Made by a program: the position numbers and the translations under genes. The notes under the pieces are model-generated. The model made no database searches and was not told the origin of the DNA. It saw only the letters and a list, made by a program, of their open reading frames with translations. From the NCBI RefSeq assembly GCF_041206865.1, contig NZ_JBGEDP010000003.1, positions 1 to 64,000 on the forward strand: a DNA stretch of 64,000 bases. The letters run 5' to 3'. Each line of letters begins with the position of its first letter. Within the stretch, counting starts at the first letter, position 1. Shown here piece by piece: positions 24,041-32,365 of this stretch. The stretch comes from Mycobacterium sp. HUMS_12744610 (GTDB lineage: Bacteria; Actinomycetota; Actinomycetes; Mycobacteriales; Mycobacteriaceae).

Positions 24041-24708
24041 GATCGTGGGGCCTTCCCGCGCACCACGGTTGTCGCTTCCCGAACCTTCCGGTAGTAGCCC
24101 GCAGCATCATCAACGCCCAGTCGCCCCAACGCACTACCGACGTCATCGCCGTTGGCGCGAATGCGAGTCCTCGGAACACCTCCGCTGGGCACCGCATCGA
24201 TACGCAACCGCCGAAATATCCCGGTAACGGTCAACATCGACGACACCGTCGGGCTGGGCACCACCAAATCGCCCCGCGCAGTAAACACTCCCGCGGCGTG
24301 CACCGCACCGCGTGCGACACCCAGGGCCGTGAGCAAGCCGTGGCTGAACATCCACCGCCCGCGCCGGTAACCATAGCGGCCTAGCACCGTTTGCGGGTTC
24401 CTGATCCGAACGACCGCCCCGGGGCTGTCGACCTCGACGTCAACAGCGGGCTCGGGTAGCCGGCTGGCCAGCCACCGGGCAGTCTTGATGTTGTCCAACG
24501 GCACAGCCATAGCACCGTTTTCATGTCGTACGTCTGCTGTCCAGGCGATCAGTCCCGCGACATGCCCGACAAGCACGTCACCGGATTCAGGCAGCCCGCA
24601 CAGCTCCGCGCGCACCCGCGCAACGACATCGGTATAACGAGGGCTGCCAGTCACGCCCCGCCCCGCCCCGCCGCGCCCATCGACCATGGCTCGAGCCGCC
24701 GCGCTCAT
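24037..24708 (-). CDS. WhiA N-terminal-like (LAGLIDADG-fold) protein
   Basis: A 223-residue protein from ATG 24708. Its layout follows the N-terminal two thirds of WhiA: an opening helix (YTDVVARVRAELCGL), two repeated alpha-beta units (GHVAGLIAWTADVRHENGAMAVPLDNIKTARWLASRL; GRWMFSHGLLTALGVARGAVHAAGVFTARGDLVVPSP), then DVGSALGRLGVDDAAGYYRKVREA, which matches the WhiA linker ([20 protein letters not shown]). The DNA-binding tail is lacking; it is encoded two genes downstream at 22813-23400. ATGA overlaps on both sides. Assignment rests on pattern similarity. Confidence 0.6.
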   Translation of the reverse strand: MSAAARAMVDGRGGAGRGVTGSPRYTDVVARVRAELCGLPESGDVLVGHVAGLIAWTADVRHENGAMAVPLDNIKTARWLASRLPEPAVDVEVDSPGAVVRIRNPQTVLGRYGYRRGRWMFSHGLLTALGVARGAVHAAGVFTARGDLVVPSPTVSSMLTVTGIFRRLRIDAVPSGGVPRTRIRANGDDVGSALGRLGVDDAAGYYRKVREATTVVRGKAPRS

Positions 24709-25001
24709 GCCGGCACCGCCAAGTCCTGGCGGGGCTGGCCGGCGATGATGCCCAGGACATCCATCGCGTCCCGCCGTGCCTTGCCCCGATCCGGAACCCA
24801 GATGCCGGCAATGACTCCGTAGATCAACCCGGACTCGTCGTCCAGCGCCTCTTGAGCGCACGACCGCCGCGCCGGGCAACCGCGGCAGACGCTAGCGAGG
24901 ACCGCCAGCTGCGGTCGGTGCGGCTTCCGCTCGGGCGCCCACATCTCCGGGGCCCCGCCCAGCACGCAGAGCCCCTCGCCCATCGCCGCGCTCATCGCCA
25001 C
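24705..25001 (-). CDS. Second WhiB-like protein
   Basis: A 98-residue protein. Cysteines occur as LCVLGG, VCRGCPARRSC (CxxC-x5-C), the WhiB spacing. The usual G[VI]WGG loop is replaced by GVIAGIWVPDRGKARRDAM, reminiscent of the diverged loop in phage and plasmid WhiB proteins. Probably carries a [4Fe-4S] cluster. Overlaps the WhiA-N-like gene by ATGA, so two WhiB-like proteins and both WhiA-like halves are made from one transcript. Confidence 0.7.
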   Translation of the reverse strand: MAMSAAMGEGLCVLGGAPEMWAPERKPHRPQLAVLASVCRGCPARRSCAQEALDDESGLIYGVIAGIWVPDRGKARRDAMDVLGIIAGQPRQDLAVPA

Positions 25002-25399
25002 GCCCCCAACGCCGACGCCCCCGCAAGCGCCTCATCAGGCCGGCGGCATTCATCGCACGCCGTCTCCCCCGGTAGGCATGCGGCTCCGCAGCAGCCGCAC
25101 GAACTCACACAGCCGCGGCAGGCCAACTGGCCGTCGACAAACACCGGCTCTCCCGGCACCTCACCGCACAGCGGGCAGCCACGACCGGCAGAATCCGCAA
25201 ATGAGCTAATCCGCGCGCTGTGACCGCTGGCATGGACCGTGCTCCGTGTAGCGGAGCTATTCGCGCTGGTCGCAGCAAAGTTCTGAACTACAGGTAGCGA
25301 AACGCTTGCCCCGGCACCGGCGCAGCCTTTACCCTGAGATGGACTTGGCAAAGTCTCTCCTTTAATGGAGACCCCGGGACTGGAAGCGTCACCTTCCAC
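24992..25399 (-). CDS. Cys-rich zinc-ribbon protein
   Basis: Up to 135 residues. The C-terminal half holds three CxxC-type knuckles (CPLCGEVPGEP, ACRGCVSSCGCCG, CLPGETACDEC), probably two or more zinc sites. The N-terminal ~50 codons overlap the structured leader, and no convincing later start is visible, so the true start is uncertain. Overlaps the following WhiB-like gene by ten bases and is the first gene of the whiA/whiB group. Confidence 0.5.
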   Translation of the reverse strand: MEGDASSPGVSIKGETLPSPSQGKGCAGAGASVSLPVVQNFAATSANSSATRSTVHASGHSARISSFADSAGRGCPLCGEVPGEPVFVDGQLACRGCVSSCGCCGAACLPGETACDECRRPDEALAGASALGAWR

Positions 25400-25445
25400 C
25401 CGACCAAAAAGGATCGGAGCGAACCCCCTTCGGGGGGTTTCGTCA
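25240..25445 (-). promoter_or_regulatory. Structured leader of the whiA/whiB operon
   Basis: Contains inverted repeats CTCCG/CGGAG (25242-25256), GACTT/AAGTC (around 25345) and CTCC/GGAG (around 25360), and the hairpin CCCCC-ttc-GGGGG near 25425-25437, which may also terminate the gene at 25505. A block beginning TTACCCTGAGA, followed by GAC.TTG.CA and TCTCC, is shared with the rep-dnaB leader (10853-10886), and both leaders have a G/C hairpin with ttc loop further out. A common RNA-based control is suggested. Confidence 0.4.
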
Positions 25446-25504
25446 CACCTGGGGTCTATATGAACGTGTCCGGCAGGCGCATCAAGAGCCGATACGCCCC
25501 GAAA

Positions 25505-26281
25505 TCACAGCGGTGCGGCATCACCTCCTGAACCGGTCCGCTTAAGCGACGTCGCACCCGCGGCCTGGATCTCGGCAGCCGCGGCATCGACAAGCCCAGT
25601 AAGCAGCGCCCGCTGAGGCAGGGTAAGGCGGTACAGCGCATTGGCCAGAGCCGACGCCTCCGTCCCATCGTGAGGTATCAGACGCGGGTAGATCACCAGC
25701 AGCGGCCCGCCAGGCTCAGGAATCTGGGCAATGAAGCCACCGCGGGCGACCTCTTCGCCCAGGGACTCCAATTGCCACCCATAACCCAAAAGTCGCCGCG
25801 CCCACCAATACAGCACTCGCACAAGCGGTTCGGGCTGATCACGCACACCCGGAATGCTGTGCTCGCACACCGCAAGCGGAGCCAGCGGAGCCGCCCCATT
25901 CAGCAAACCGACCGCACCTGCAAGCTCCTGCACCCACCCGCCGGCGCTGAGCCGCCACACCGCCTCCAACAAGAGCGAGGGCAGGTCGGTGACCACGGGT
26001 GTGTCTTGCGGACGCCGGATCAGCTCCACGACTCGGTGCGACGGCAACTCGACGACGACAACTGCGGTTACCGATTTCAGCTCGAACCGGACCCGGCGCA
26101 CCACGTAACCCTGACGGTTCAACTCTTGCGCCCACCAATACACCGGACGCACCGCCGCAACAGGCTGATTGACGCCGCCACCCGGGACGGGTGCGAACTG
26201 CGGCTCGTAACCGGCCAGCAGCGACAGCTCAGGGATGGGGCGGCCGTCGACACCCCGTCCAATAAGTCGCCGCGCGCTCAT
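25505..26281 (-). CDS. Hypothetical protein with an internal duplication
   Basis: A 258-residue protein from ATG 26281 (MSARRLIGRGVDGRPIPELSLLAGYEPQ), with aagga upstream. Two similar units are visible: VRPVYWWAQELNRQGYVVRRVRFELKSVTAVVVVELPSHRVV and VRVLYWWARRLLGYGWQLESLGEEVARGGFIAQIPEPGGPLLV. No known family, no membrane segment. Divergent from the double-XRE regulator at 26410, which may control it. Confidence 0.5.
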   Translation of the reverse strand: MSARRLIGRGVDGRPIPELSLLAGYEPQFAPVPGGGVNQPVAAVRPVYWWAQELNRQGYVVRRVRFELKSVTAVVVVELPSHRVVELIRRPQDTPVVTDLPSLLLEAVWRLSAGGWVQELAGAVGLLNGAAPLAPLAVCEHSIPGVRDQPEPLVRVLYWWARRLLGYGWQLESLGEEVARGGFIAQIPEPGGPLLVIYPRLIPHDGTEASALANALYRLTLPQRALLTGLVDAAAAEIQAAGATSLKRTGSGGDAAPL

Positions 26282-26409
26282 GTCGAATTCCTTCGTGAGT
26301 ACCGAACAAGCCTGTACTCTACACAAAGACAACTCGATACGACAGCCGTATTAAAAGAAAAGTGGTGACGTCGGTGAACCTGTCTTCCTATGACCGGCGC
26401 AGAACACAC
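26282..26409. promoter_or_regulatory. Divergent promoter region
   Basis: About 80-130 bases, A/T-richer than its surroundings, between the minus-strand array and the plus-strand XRE regulator. It contains the TGTAC..TACACA and TATTAAAAG stretches expected of promoter DNA, but I cannot place -35/-10 boxes with confidence. Confidence 0.4.
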
Positions 26410-26856
26410 ATGACCAGGAAAGTTCTGCGTGGCTTCAGCGCCGCCGCGTTCGCCGACGCCCGCCGCACCCGCGGTCTCAGCGTGTCCGACCTGTCGCGAC
26501 TCGCCGACATCGGCGCATCCACGATCCACTCCTGGGAAGCCGGCACCCGCACGCCGCAGGTCGACCTGCTGGCCAAGGCCATGAAAATCCTCAAAGCGCC
26601 GATCAGCGAAGTCGTGCTGATCGCCCCGCCTGATCGCTATCCCGGCGATTGGCGAGTCATGAACGGCCTGACTCAACCGGAGCTGGCGGCCGCCATAGGA
26701 ATCGCCACGACCACCCTTCGCGGCATCGAACGCGCCGACATCGGACTGACCGATACGAACGCCGCCAATCTGGCTGCACGCTTGGGAATCAGCGTCGACG
26801 AGTACCGTGCGGCCTACAACCGCGCCCGTCAACGGCCGCCAGGCATCCCGGTGTAA
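26410..26856 (+). CDS. Double XRE-type helix-turn-helix regulator
   Basis: A 148-residue protein from ATG 26410 (MTRKVLRGFSAAAFADARRTRGLSVSDLSRLADIGASTIHSWEAG); the start could be 26362. Two Cro/CI-like HTH domains are in tandem: residues ~10-60, and ~75-125 (VMNGLTQPELAAAIGIATTTLRGIER). The C-terminus TNAANLAARLGISVDEYRAAYNRARQRPPG is closely matched by a fragment at 59340-59451. Position suggests control of the divergent array. Confidence 0.75.
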   Translation: MTRKVLRGFSAAAFADARRTRGLSVSDLSRLADIGASTIHSWEAGTRTPQVDLLAKAMKILKAPISEVVLIAPPDRYPGDWRVMNGLTQPELAAAIGIATTTLRGIERADIGLTDTNAANLAARLGISVDEYRAAYNRARQRPPGIPV

Positions 26857-27754
26857 ACCCGGAACGTCGAGCAAACAATGGTCCGCCAGGACCTGACCCG
26901 CAACGCCTATCCGTGCGCGCGATTCTCCGGCATCTGCCCCGCACTCAAACGCCACATTGATTAACTTGGCTGGATGGCCAAGAATGCAGCTAGAGGGCTG
27001 TTTAGGCACTGCCAATCCTTCCTGCGCCGCCGCCGGTGCCGGCGCCTTATCCCGACTCGTACAAAAATTCCAACACGTCACCACCGCAGAAGTCACGTAA
27101 GTTGGCAAACATCGATCCGACAAGTTGGCGGTAACGATTTGATAACAATTACGGAAGGGCTGTGCTGAGCGGCCACTTGTTGTAACCACCCGTGCTGGTA
27201 GTGAGCCCGTGCCGATGAGGCCAAGCTGTGCCGAAATAGACCAGGCCACAATGGATTTGACTGCTCCCGATGTTGTTCTTGCCGGCCAACCGCAGCCCGC
27301 TCGCTCGCATGGGCTCGGCGGTGCGCCCGGGAGCGGGAACAAGCCACAGCCGCGGCGCTGACACGTGCTACTGGACTGCGGAGCGTTCCAACTCCGTCAC
27401 GAACCTGAATTGACACGTCTACACCGCCTTCACTCCCCGAATAGTGCTACATATCAAATCATGTTCCCCAGTAGCAGTGCAACAGGAAATCGAGGCAATC
27501 TTCCTCGCGAAGCATAATCAGCCACCGACCATGCTTGAACAGCAAAAACGCCGCTCTCTGACCGCTGCAGCGACGGGTCAACCAACCCTTCAGATGCTCG
27601 CGCTAGATGACGAAGGGAACACTCGTCTCCTAGAGCGAGCCGACATATCTAGCCCCACCAACGCAAGCCGAATCCGCTACAGCCCGGAGCGGAACCCTGT
27701 GATAGCTTTAGCTGTAGCAGTGATAGCGGGGGCGCAACATTGGAGTGTGATCAC
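26857..27754. other. Intergenic region of ~900 bases
   Basis: No frame with recognisable product on either strand. A plus frame 27444-27758 (104 codons) lacks a ribosome-binding site and overlaps the FHA gene start, so I do not call it. The DNA is locally A/T-rich (27100-27160, 27440-27540), compatible with promoters. Confidence 0.4.
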
Positions 27755-28864
27755 ATGAGGACCATCCAGGAAGCGTCACCACCAGCATTATCCGAGCCGC
27801 GCCGCACACAGTCAGCGCTGGTCATTCACGTTGGGCCAGACACATACACATTCGATACACGCGACGCCCCCATCCTCGTGGGCCGCGAAGCATCCGCCCA
27901 CGTCATCGTGGATGACGACCGAATCTCTCGCACGCACATGCGCCTCGAACACACAGCAGACGACGGATGGGTCGCCTATGACCAAAGCCGCAACGGAATC
28001 TTCGCTGACCGCGTGCAGCACTCCACCATCCCGATCCGCGACGGCATCACGATCCACCTAGGAAATCCTGACGGGATCCCGGTGGCCTTCGGGCCACAAC
28101 CCCCAGCACCGGAACCCACCCTCAACGATGACGACATTAGTGAGCAGTTGCCGGTCAAAGACCCCGGAATCGCGCGCGCGGGCGCAGCGGTCGCCGCACG
28201 CCGCCAAGAACTCAAGCTGACGCAGCGCTATTTAGCCCGCCAAGGCATCATCAACGCAGGCGGACTCATCGAGTTTGAGAAAGGTCGCCGCTGGCCTCGC
28301 AAGGCCACGCGGACCAAACTCGAGGACGCGCTGAACTGGCCGCACGGCGAGATCGCGCGCCGCCGCCGGGAAGGCAACATCACCGCCGCCGACTCCGAAA
28401 ACACCGGCGGCACAACGAATACAGGTCAGGCCTCCCTCATGGCCGATGCCGTCGAGGTGGCACTAGGGACGGTCAACGATGCCATTGAGAAACTGCCGGA
28501 TACCAACGATGCGACCTTCAGCGCCCGCGCCGGGAAACTCTTGGCCGATCTGCGCCGACTAGAGTCCGTCGCAGCCAACGCCGCGGCTACCGCCAAGGGA
28601 AATCCCGATCTGGCGCTCGTGCTCAGCTCCGTCCGCAGACGCTACAAAGACCTCATGTTGCGCGCGGCACGCGCACCCGGTGCCACGCTCGGCCAGCAGC
28701 TCTACGCCGCCAGATACCGCGCCGAGCTGAGCGTGGAGGAAACCGCCAACGCCGCCGGCGTGCCGGCCGAAATGATCACCGCGGCCGAAGCCGAACTTCC
28801 ACTCAACGACAAGACCAAGGCGGCGCTGTCGATGGCGCTCAAAGCGCTCACCCGCCGACGTTAA
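27755..28864 (+). CDS. FHA-domain protein with XRE-like HTH
   Basis: A 369-residue protein from ATG 27755. Residues ~20-105 form a forkhead-associated domain with the conserved phosphothreonine pocket GREASAHVIVDDDRISRTHMRLEH and N at QSRNGIFADR. Residues ~130-190 carry an HTH-like part (GAAVAARRQELKLTQRYLARQGIINAGGLIEFEKGRRWP), and a second such part sits at the end (LGQQLYAARYRAELSVEETANAAGVPAEMI). FHA domains read phosphothreonine; the Ser/Thr kinase gene follows 78 bases downstream, suggesting a kinase-to-regulator signalling pair. Confidence 0.8.
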   Translation: MRTIQEASPPALSEPRRTQSALVIHVGPDTYTFDTRDAPILVGREASAHVIVDDDRISRTHMRLEHTADDGWVAYDQSRNGIFADRVQHSTIPIRDGITIHLGNPDGIPVAFGPQPPAPEPTLNDDDISEQLPVKDPGIARAGAAVAARRQELKLTQRYLARQGIINAGGLIEFEKGRRWPRKATRTKLEDALNWPHGEIARRRREGNITAADSENTGGTTNTGQASLMADAVEVALGTVNDAIEKLPDTNDATFSARAGKLLADLRRLESVAANAAATAKGNPDLALVLSSVRRRYKDLMLRAARAPGATLGQQLYAARYRAELSVEETANAAGVPAEMITAAEAELPLNDKTKAALSMALKALTRRR

Positions 28865-28942
28865 CGCCACCTGAATCAGCGGTGGCACGCACCGGATTAA
28901 ACTCCCGACAAATACCACCGCCACGGTCATCAGGGGGTTACT

Positions 28943-30874
28943 GTGTCGCAGCAGCCGCCCCCCGGCGACACGACCGAATGGCGCAGCGGATCGCGGTTTG
29001 GCCCCTACCTGCTGAAGCGGCTGCTCGGCAGCGGCGGATTCGGCGAAGTGTATGAGGCCTTCGACACTGTCAAAAACCGGACCGTCGCGCTGAAATTGCT
29101 GCCGCCCTCCTATTCAGCCAACCCGACCTTCCGGCAACGCCTCTTTCGGGAAGCCTCCACCGCAGGCCGACTCAACGAACCCCACGTCGTGCCCATTCAC
29201 GACTACGGAGAGATCGACAACCAACTCTTCATCGACATGCGTCTAATCCCGGGCACTGACCTGCGCGCCGTGCTGAACCAGTCCGGGCCACTCGAGCTCA
29301 CCCGAGCGATATCCATCGCCACACAAATCGCCTCCGCGCTGGACGCCGCACATGCCGAAGAAATTGTGCACCGCGACGTCAAGCCAGCGAACATCCTGCT
29401 CACCACCGAGGACTTCGCTTGCCTGGTCGATTTCGGGCTGGCCAACGCCGCCACCGACGCCAAACTCACCAGCGCCGGAACCACCATCGGAACCTTCGCC
29501 TACATGGCCCCCGAACGATTCAACGGGCAAAAGATCGACCGTCGCACTGACGTCTACGCTCTGACCTGCGTGCTCTACGAATGCCTTACCGGCGCACCGC
29601 CTTACGACGCCGACGACCAGGCCGCTCTCGTTGCCGCCCACCTAGCAACACCCATCCCACTACCCAGCCAACACGCGGGTGTGCCAGTCGAACTCGACGA
29701 CGTCATCTCGCGGGGCATGGCCAAAGACCCCGCCGACCGCTACGCCAGTGCAGGCGAGCTAGCTGCCGCGGCTCGCCGCGCACTCACCGCACCACACCAA
29801 TCCAACCTTACGGCGGCCCCCGCCTCATCGGCCCCGCCCGTAGAGATCCCCGCACCCCCGCCGTCTCGCCGCCGCAGGATCGCTGCGCTGGCCGCCGCCG
29901 GAACCATTGCCGCCGGTCTGATCGGGGCGACCCCATTCTGGATGAGCAGTCACAGCCAGCCCGCCACCCCCGCAGCCAGCACGGCCTTCGCCCACGTCAG
30001 CGCCACCATCCCAGTCGGCAAACACCCAGAAGGAGTGGCCGTCGACCCCGCCATTCATTGCGCCTACACCGCTGACTACAGCGCCAACACGGTGTCAGTC
30101 ATCGACACCCGAACCCACACCGTGACCGCGACCATCCCCGTCGGGAGGGGCCCGATCGGGGTGGCCGTCGACACCGCCACCCACACCCTCTACACCGCGA
30201 ACAACCGCGACGACAGCGTGTCAGTCGTCGACCCGATGAGTCGTTCCGTCATCGCCACGATCGCCGCCGGCACAAATCCCTGGGGCATCGCCATCGACAC
30301 GGTGGCCCACACCGCCTTCACGGCCAACAACTGGGATAACACGGTGTCCGTCATCAACATCGACAACCGCAGCGTGATGGCAACCGTCCAGGTCGGCAAG
30401 CACCCAGAAATGGTTGCCGTGGATCCGACGACCCACACCGCCTACGTCACCAACAACAGTGACGGCACCCTGTCAGTGATCGATACCGCGCACGACGCCG
30501 TCACGACCAGCGCGATCAGCGTCGGCAACGGTCCACTCGGAATCGCGGTCGACTCCACCGCACACGCGGCCTACACCGCCAACTACACCGACAACACCGT
30601 GGCCGTCGTCGACATCACCGCCCGCGCCGTCACCGCCACGATCAGAGCGGGCGCGAACCCGTGGGGCATCGCCGTCGACCCCACAACCCATACCGCCTAC
30701 GTCACCAACAGCAGCGACGGGACCGTAGCGACCATCGACACCGCCACCCACACCCTCACGTCGAGCATCAACGTCGGAAACCGGCTGTGGGGCATAGCGA
30801 TCGACCCGAGCACCCACACCGCCTACACCGCCAACAGCAACAACACCATGTCGGTCATCGAGCCCACACGCTGA
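28943..30874 (+). CDS. Receptor Ser/Thr kinase with YVTN beta-propeller
   Basis: A 643-residue protein. The Hanks-type kinase has GSGGFGEVYEAF, the VAIK-type lysine in VALKLLPP, catalytic HRDVKPANIL (143-152), DFG (163-165) and APERF. A Pro-rich juxtamembrane linker and a transmembrane segment (AALAAAGTIAAGLIGATPFWM, ~310-330) follow. The outside domain is about seven ~42-residue YVTN repeats (VGKHPEGVAVDPAIHCAYTADY..NTVSVIDT), predicted to close a beta-propeller. Chromosomal PknD has a similar plan with NHL repeats. The start, GTG at 28943, has a weak aggggg upstream. Confidence 0.9.
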   Translation: MSQQPPPGDTTEWRSGSRFGPYLLKRLLGSGGFGEVYEAFDTVKNRTVALKLLPPSYSANPTFRQRLFREASTAGRLNEPHVVPIHDYGEIDNQLFIDMRLIPGTDLRAVLNQSGPLELTRAISIATQIASALDAAHAEEIVHRDVKPANILLTTEDFACLVDFGLANAATDAKLTSAGTTIGTFAYMAPERFNGQKIDRRTDVYALTCVLYECLTGAPPYDADDQAALVAAHLATPIPLPSQHAGVPVELDDVISRGMAKDPADRYASAGELAAAARRALTAPHQSNLTAAPASSAPPVEIPAPPPSRRRRIAALAAAGTIAAGLIGATPFWMSSHSQPATPAASTAFAHVSATIPVGKHPEGVAVDPAIHCAYTADYSANTVSVIDTRTHTVTATIPVGRGPIGVAVDTATHTLYTANNRDDSVSVVDPMSRSVIATIAAGTNPWGIAIDTVAHTAFTANNWDNTVSVINIDNRSVMATVQVGKHPEMVAVDPTTHTAYVTNNSDGTLSVIDTAHDAVTTSAISVGNGPLGIAVDSTAHAAYTANYTDNTVAVVDITARAVTATIRAGANPWGIAVDPTTHTAYVTNSSDGTVATIDTATHTLTSSINVGNRLWGIAIDPSTHTAYTANSNNTMSVIEPTR

Positions 30875-30917
30875 ACTTCACGAACCAAACGCACAAACAA
30901 AACGGAAGGCAATAGAC

Positions 30918-31700
30918 ATGAGCGACAGCAGCGACCGCACTTTCGATGAACTGATCACCGAAGCCGATGCAGTCGATGTCTCCGGTTGGGACTTCTCCTG
31001 GCTCGACGGCCGCGCAACCGAGCAACGCCCATCCTGGGGGTACCAACGACTACTCAAAGAACGTCTCACGCAGGTCCAATCCGCACTCGACATGTGGACC
31101 GGCGGCGGCGAAGTCCTCGCCGGCGCTGCCCCATTCCCTCCGACCATGGCCGCCACCGAACCCTGGCCACCCAACATCGAGCCAGCCACCCAACTCCTGC
31201 ACCCTCTGGGCGCAGTTCTCGTCGCCACCGGCAACGAACCACCACTACCATTCTCCGACAACGCATTCGAATTCGTCACCAGTCGCCACCCGTCATTTGT
31301 GTGGTGGGACGAGTTCGCCCGGGTCCTCAAGCCCGGCGGAACCTACTTCGCGCAGCACGTCGGCATCATCTACCTACGCACGCTGCGCGAATACTTCCTG
31401 GGCCCCCAACCCAAAGATCGACGAATCCGCGGACAGGTCAACTTTGAAACCGTGGGCGAAGAAATCGCCGCGGCCGGGCTCGAACCCGTCGACATCCGCC
31501 ACGAAGAAATCCAAGAAGAATTCTTCGACATCGGCGCGGTGGTCTACTTTCTCCGCAAACTCAGTTGGGTGGTCCCTGATTTCACCGTCGCCAAATACCG
31601 CGACAAACTGCACGACATGCATGAGCAGATTCGTGCCCAAGGAAGCTTCGTCACCCACAGCTCACGAGTCCTAATCGAAGCCCACAAACCAAAGCTGTAA
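30918..31700 (+). CDS. SAM-dependent methyltransferase
   Basis: A 260-residue class I methyltransferase. Motif I is diverged (ALDMWTGGGEVLAG). ATGNEPPLPFSDNAFEFVTSRHPSFVWWDEFARVLKPGGTYFAQHV gives motifs II-IV (D/N in SDNAFE, LKPGG). The substrate is unknown; the type-11 methyltransferase group acts mostly on small molecules. ATG at 30918 follows 43 bases after the kinase gene with ggaag upstream, so it is likely in the same operon. Confidence 0.75.
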   Translation: MSDSSDRTFDELITEADAVDVSGWDFSWLDGRATEQRPSWGYQRLLKERLTQVQSALDMWTGGGEVLAGAAPFPPTMAATEPWPPNIEPATQLLHPLGAVLVATGNEPPLPFSDNAFEFVTSRHPSFVWWDEFARVLKPGGTYFAQHVGIIYLRTLREYFLGPQPKDRRIRGQVNFETVGEEIAAAGLEPVDIRHEEIQEEFFDIGAVVYFLRKLSWVVPDFTVAKYRDKLHDMHEQIRAQGSFVTHSSRVLIEAHKPKL

Positions 31701-32035
31701 TTAGCTGCACAACACAGCAGTTCGGTGGCACTCGTCAGAAACCAACCACCGTTCAAGACGCTCTATGGTCTCACCGGTGATCGCCTCCACCAGCGCAGAC
31801 ACGATGACCTCGGCGACCGGCGGGGTGACGGCATTACCATACTGACGGACACGCTGACGCTTGTTGCCCACCACCACATAGCTATCCCCAAACGCCATCG
31901 CCCGACCAATCTCGTGCGGTTCAAGCATCCGAAAATAGACATCGGCGTGGTTTGCGTCTGACTTCGCCGCAGAGATCGGGGTGAGAAATTACCCAAGGGT
32001 GGGAGTCTTCTCGGGTGATCCGAGAGGAGCGATCC

Positions 32036-32365
32036 ATGCCCGAGTCGAACGAGTCCGGCCGTCGGCGGCCGATGAAGCTGTCGGCGGAGACGAAGTGGGA
32101 GATCTTCCTGCAGGTCACTGCCGGGGAGATCAGCCAGGCCGAGGCCGCGCGCAGGTGGGCCGTCGACGTGTCAACGGTGATCGGGATACGCCGCACAGTC
32201 AAAGACGCCGCACTGGCCGCCCTGGCCCGCAAGCCGGGGCGTCCTGGCCGGCAACGCGATTGGCAATTGGAGGCGGCACGATCCGAGATCGCGCAGTTGA
32301 CCGAGGCGGTCAAGGCGCAGGCTATCGAGCTGGCGGTTGTGCGGGGAAAATCCGGCTGGGGCTGA
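32036..32365 (+). CDS. IS3-family OrfA, copy 2
   Basis: A 109-residue protein from ATG 32036 (MPESNESGRRRPMKLSAETKWEIFLQ), gaggag upstream. HTH region EISQAEAARRWAVDVSTVIGIRRTV followed by a helical segment (LEAARSEIAQLTEAVKAQAIELAV). Stops at 32363-32365 after the slippery heptamer G_GGA_AAA at 32344-32350. Confidence 0.8.
   Translation: MPESNESGRRRPMKLSAETKWEIFLQVTAGEISQAEAARRWAVDVSTVIGIRRTVKDAALAALARKPGRPGRQRDWQLEAARSEIAQLTEAVKAQAIELAVVRGKSGWG

Noticed and set aside
26278..27342. 354-codon minus-strand frame opposite the XRE regulator
   Set aside because: It is the antisense shadow of a clear double-HTH gene and of non-coding DNA; no family features.
27444..27758. 104-codon plus-strand frame before the FHA gene
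   Set aside because: No ribosome-binding site, no family features, and it overlaps the FHA gene start in another phase.
30000..30870. Possible CRISPR-like or satellite repeats
   Set aside because: The periodic signal comes from coding repeats of the YVTN beta-propeller, with unit length and codon phase preserved.
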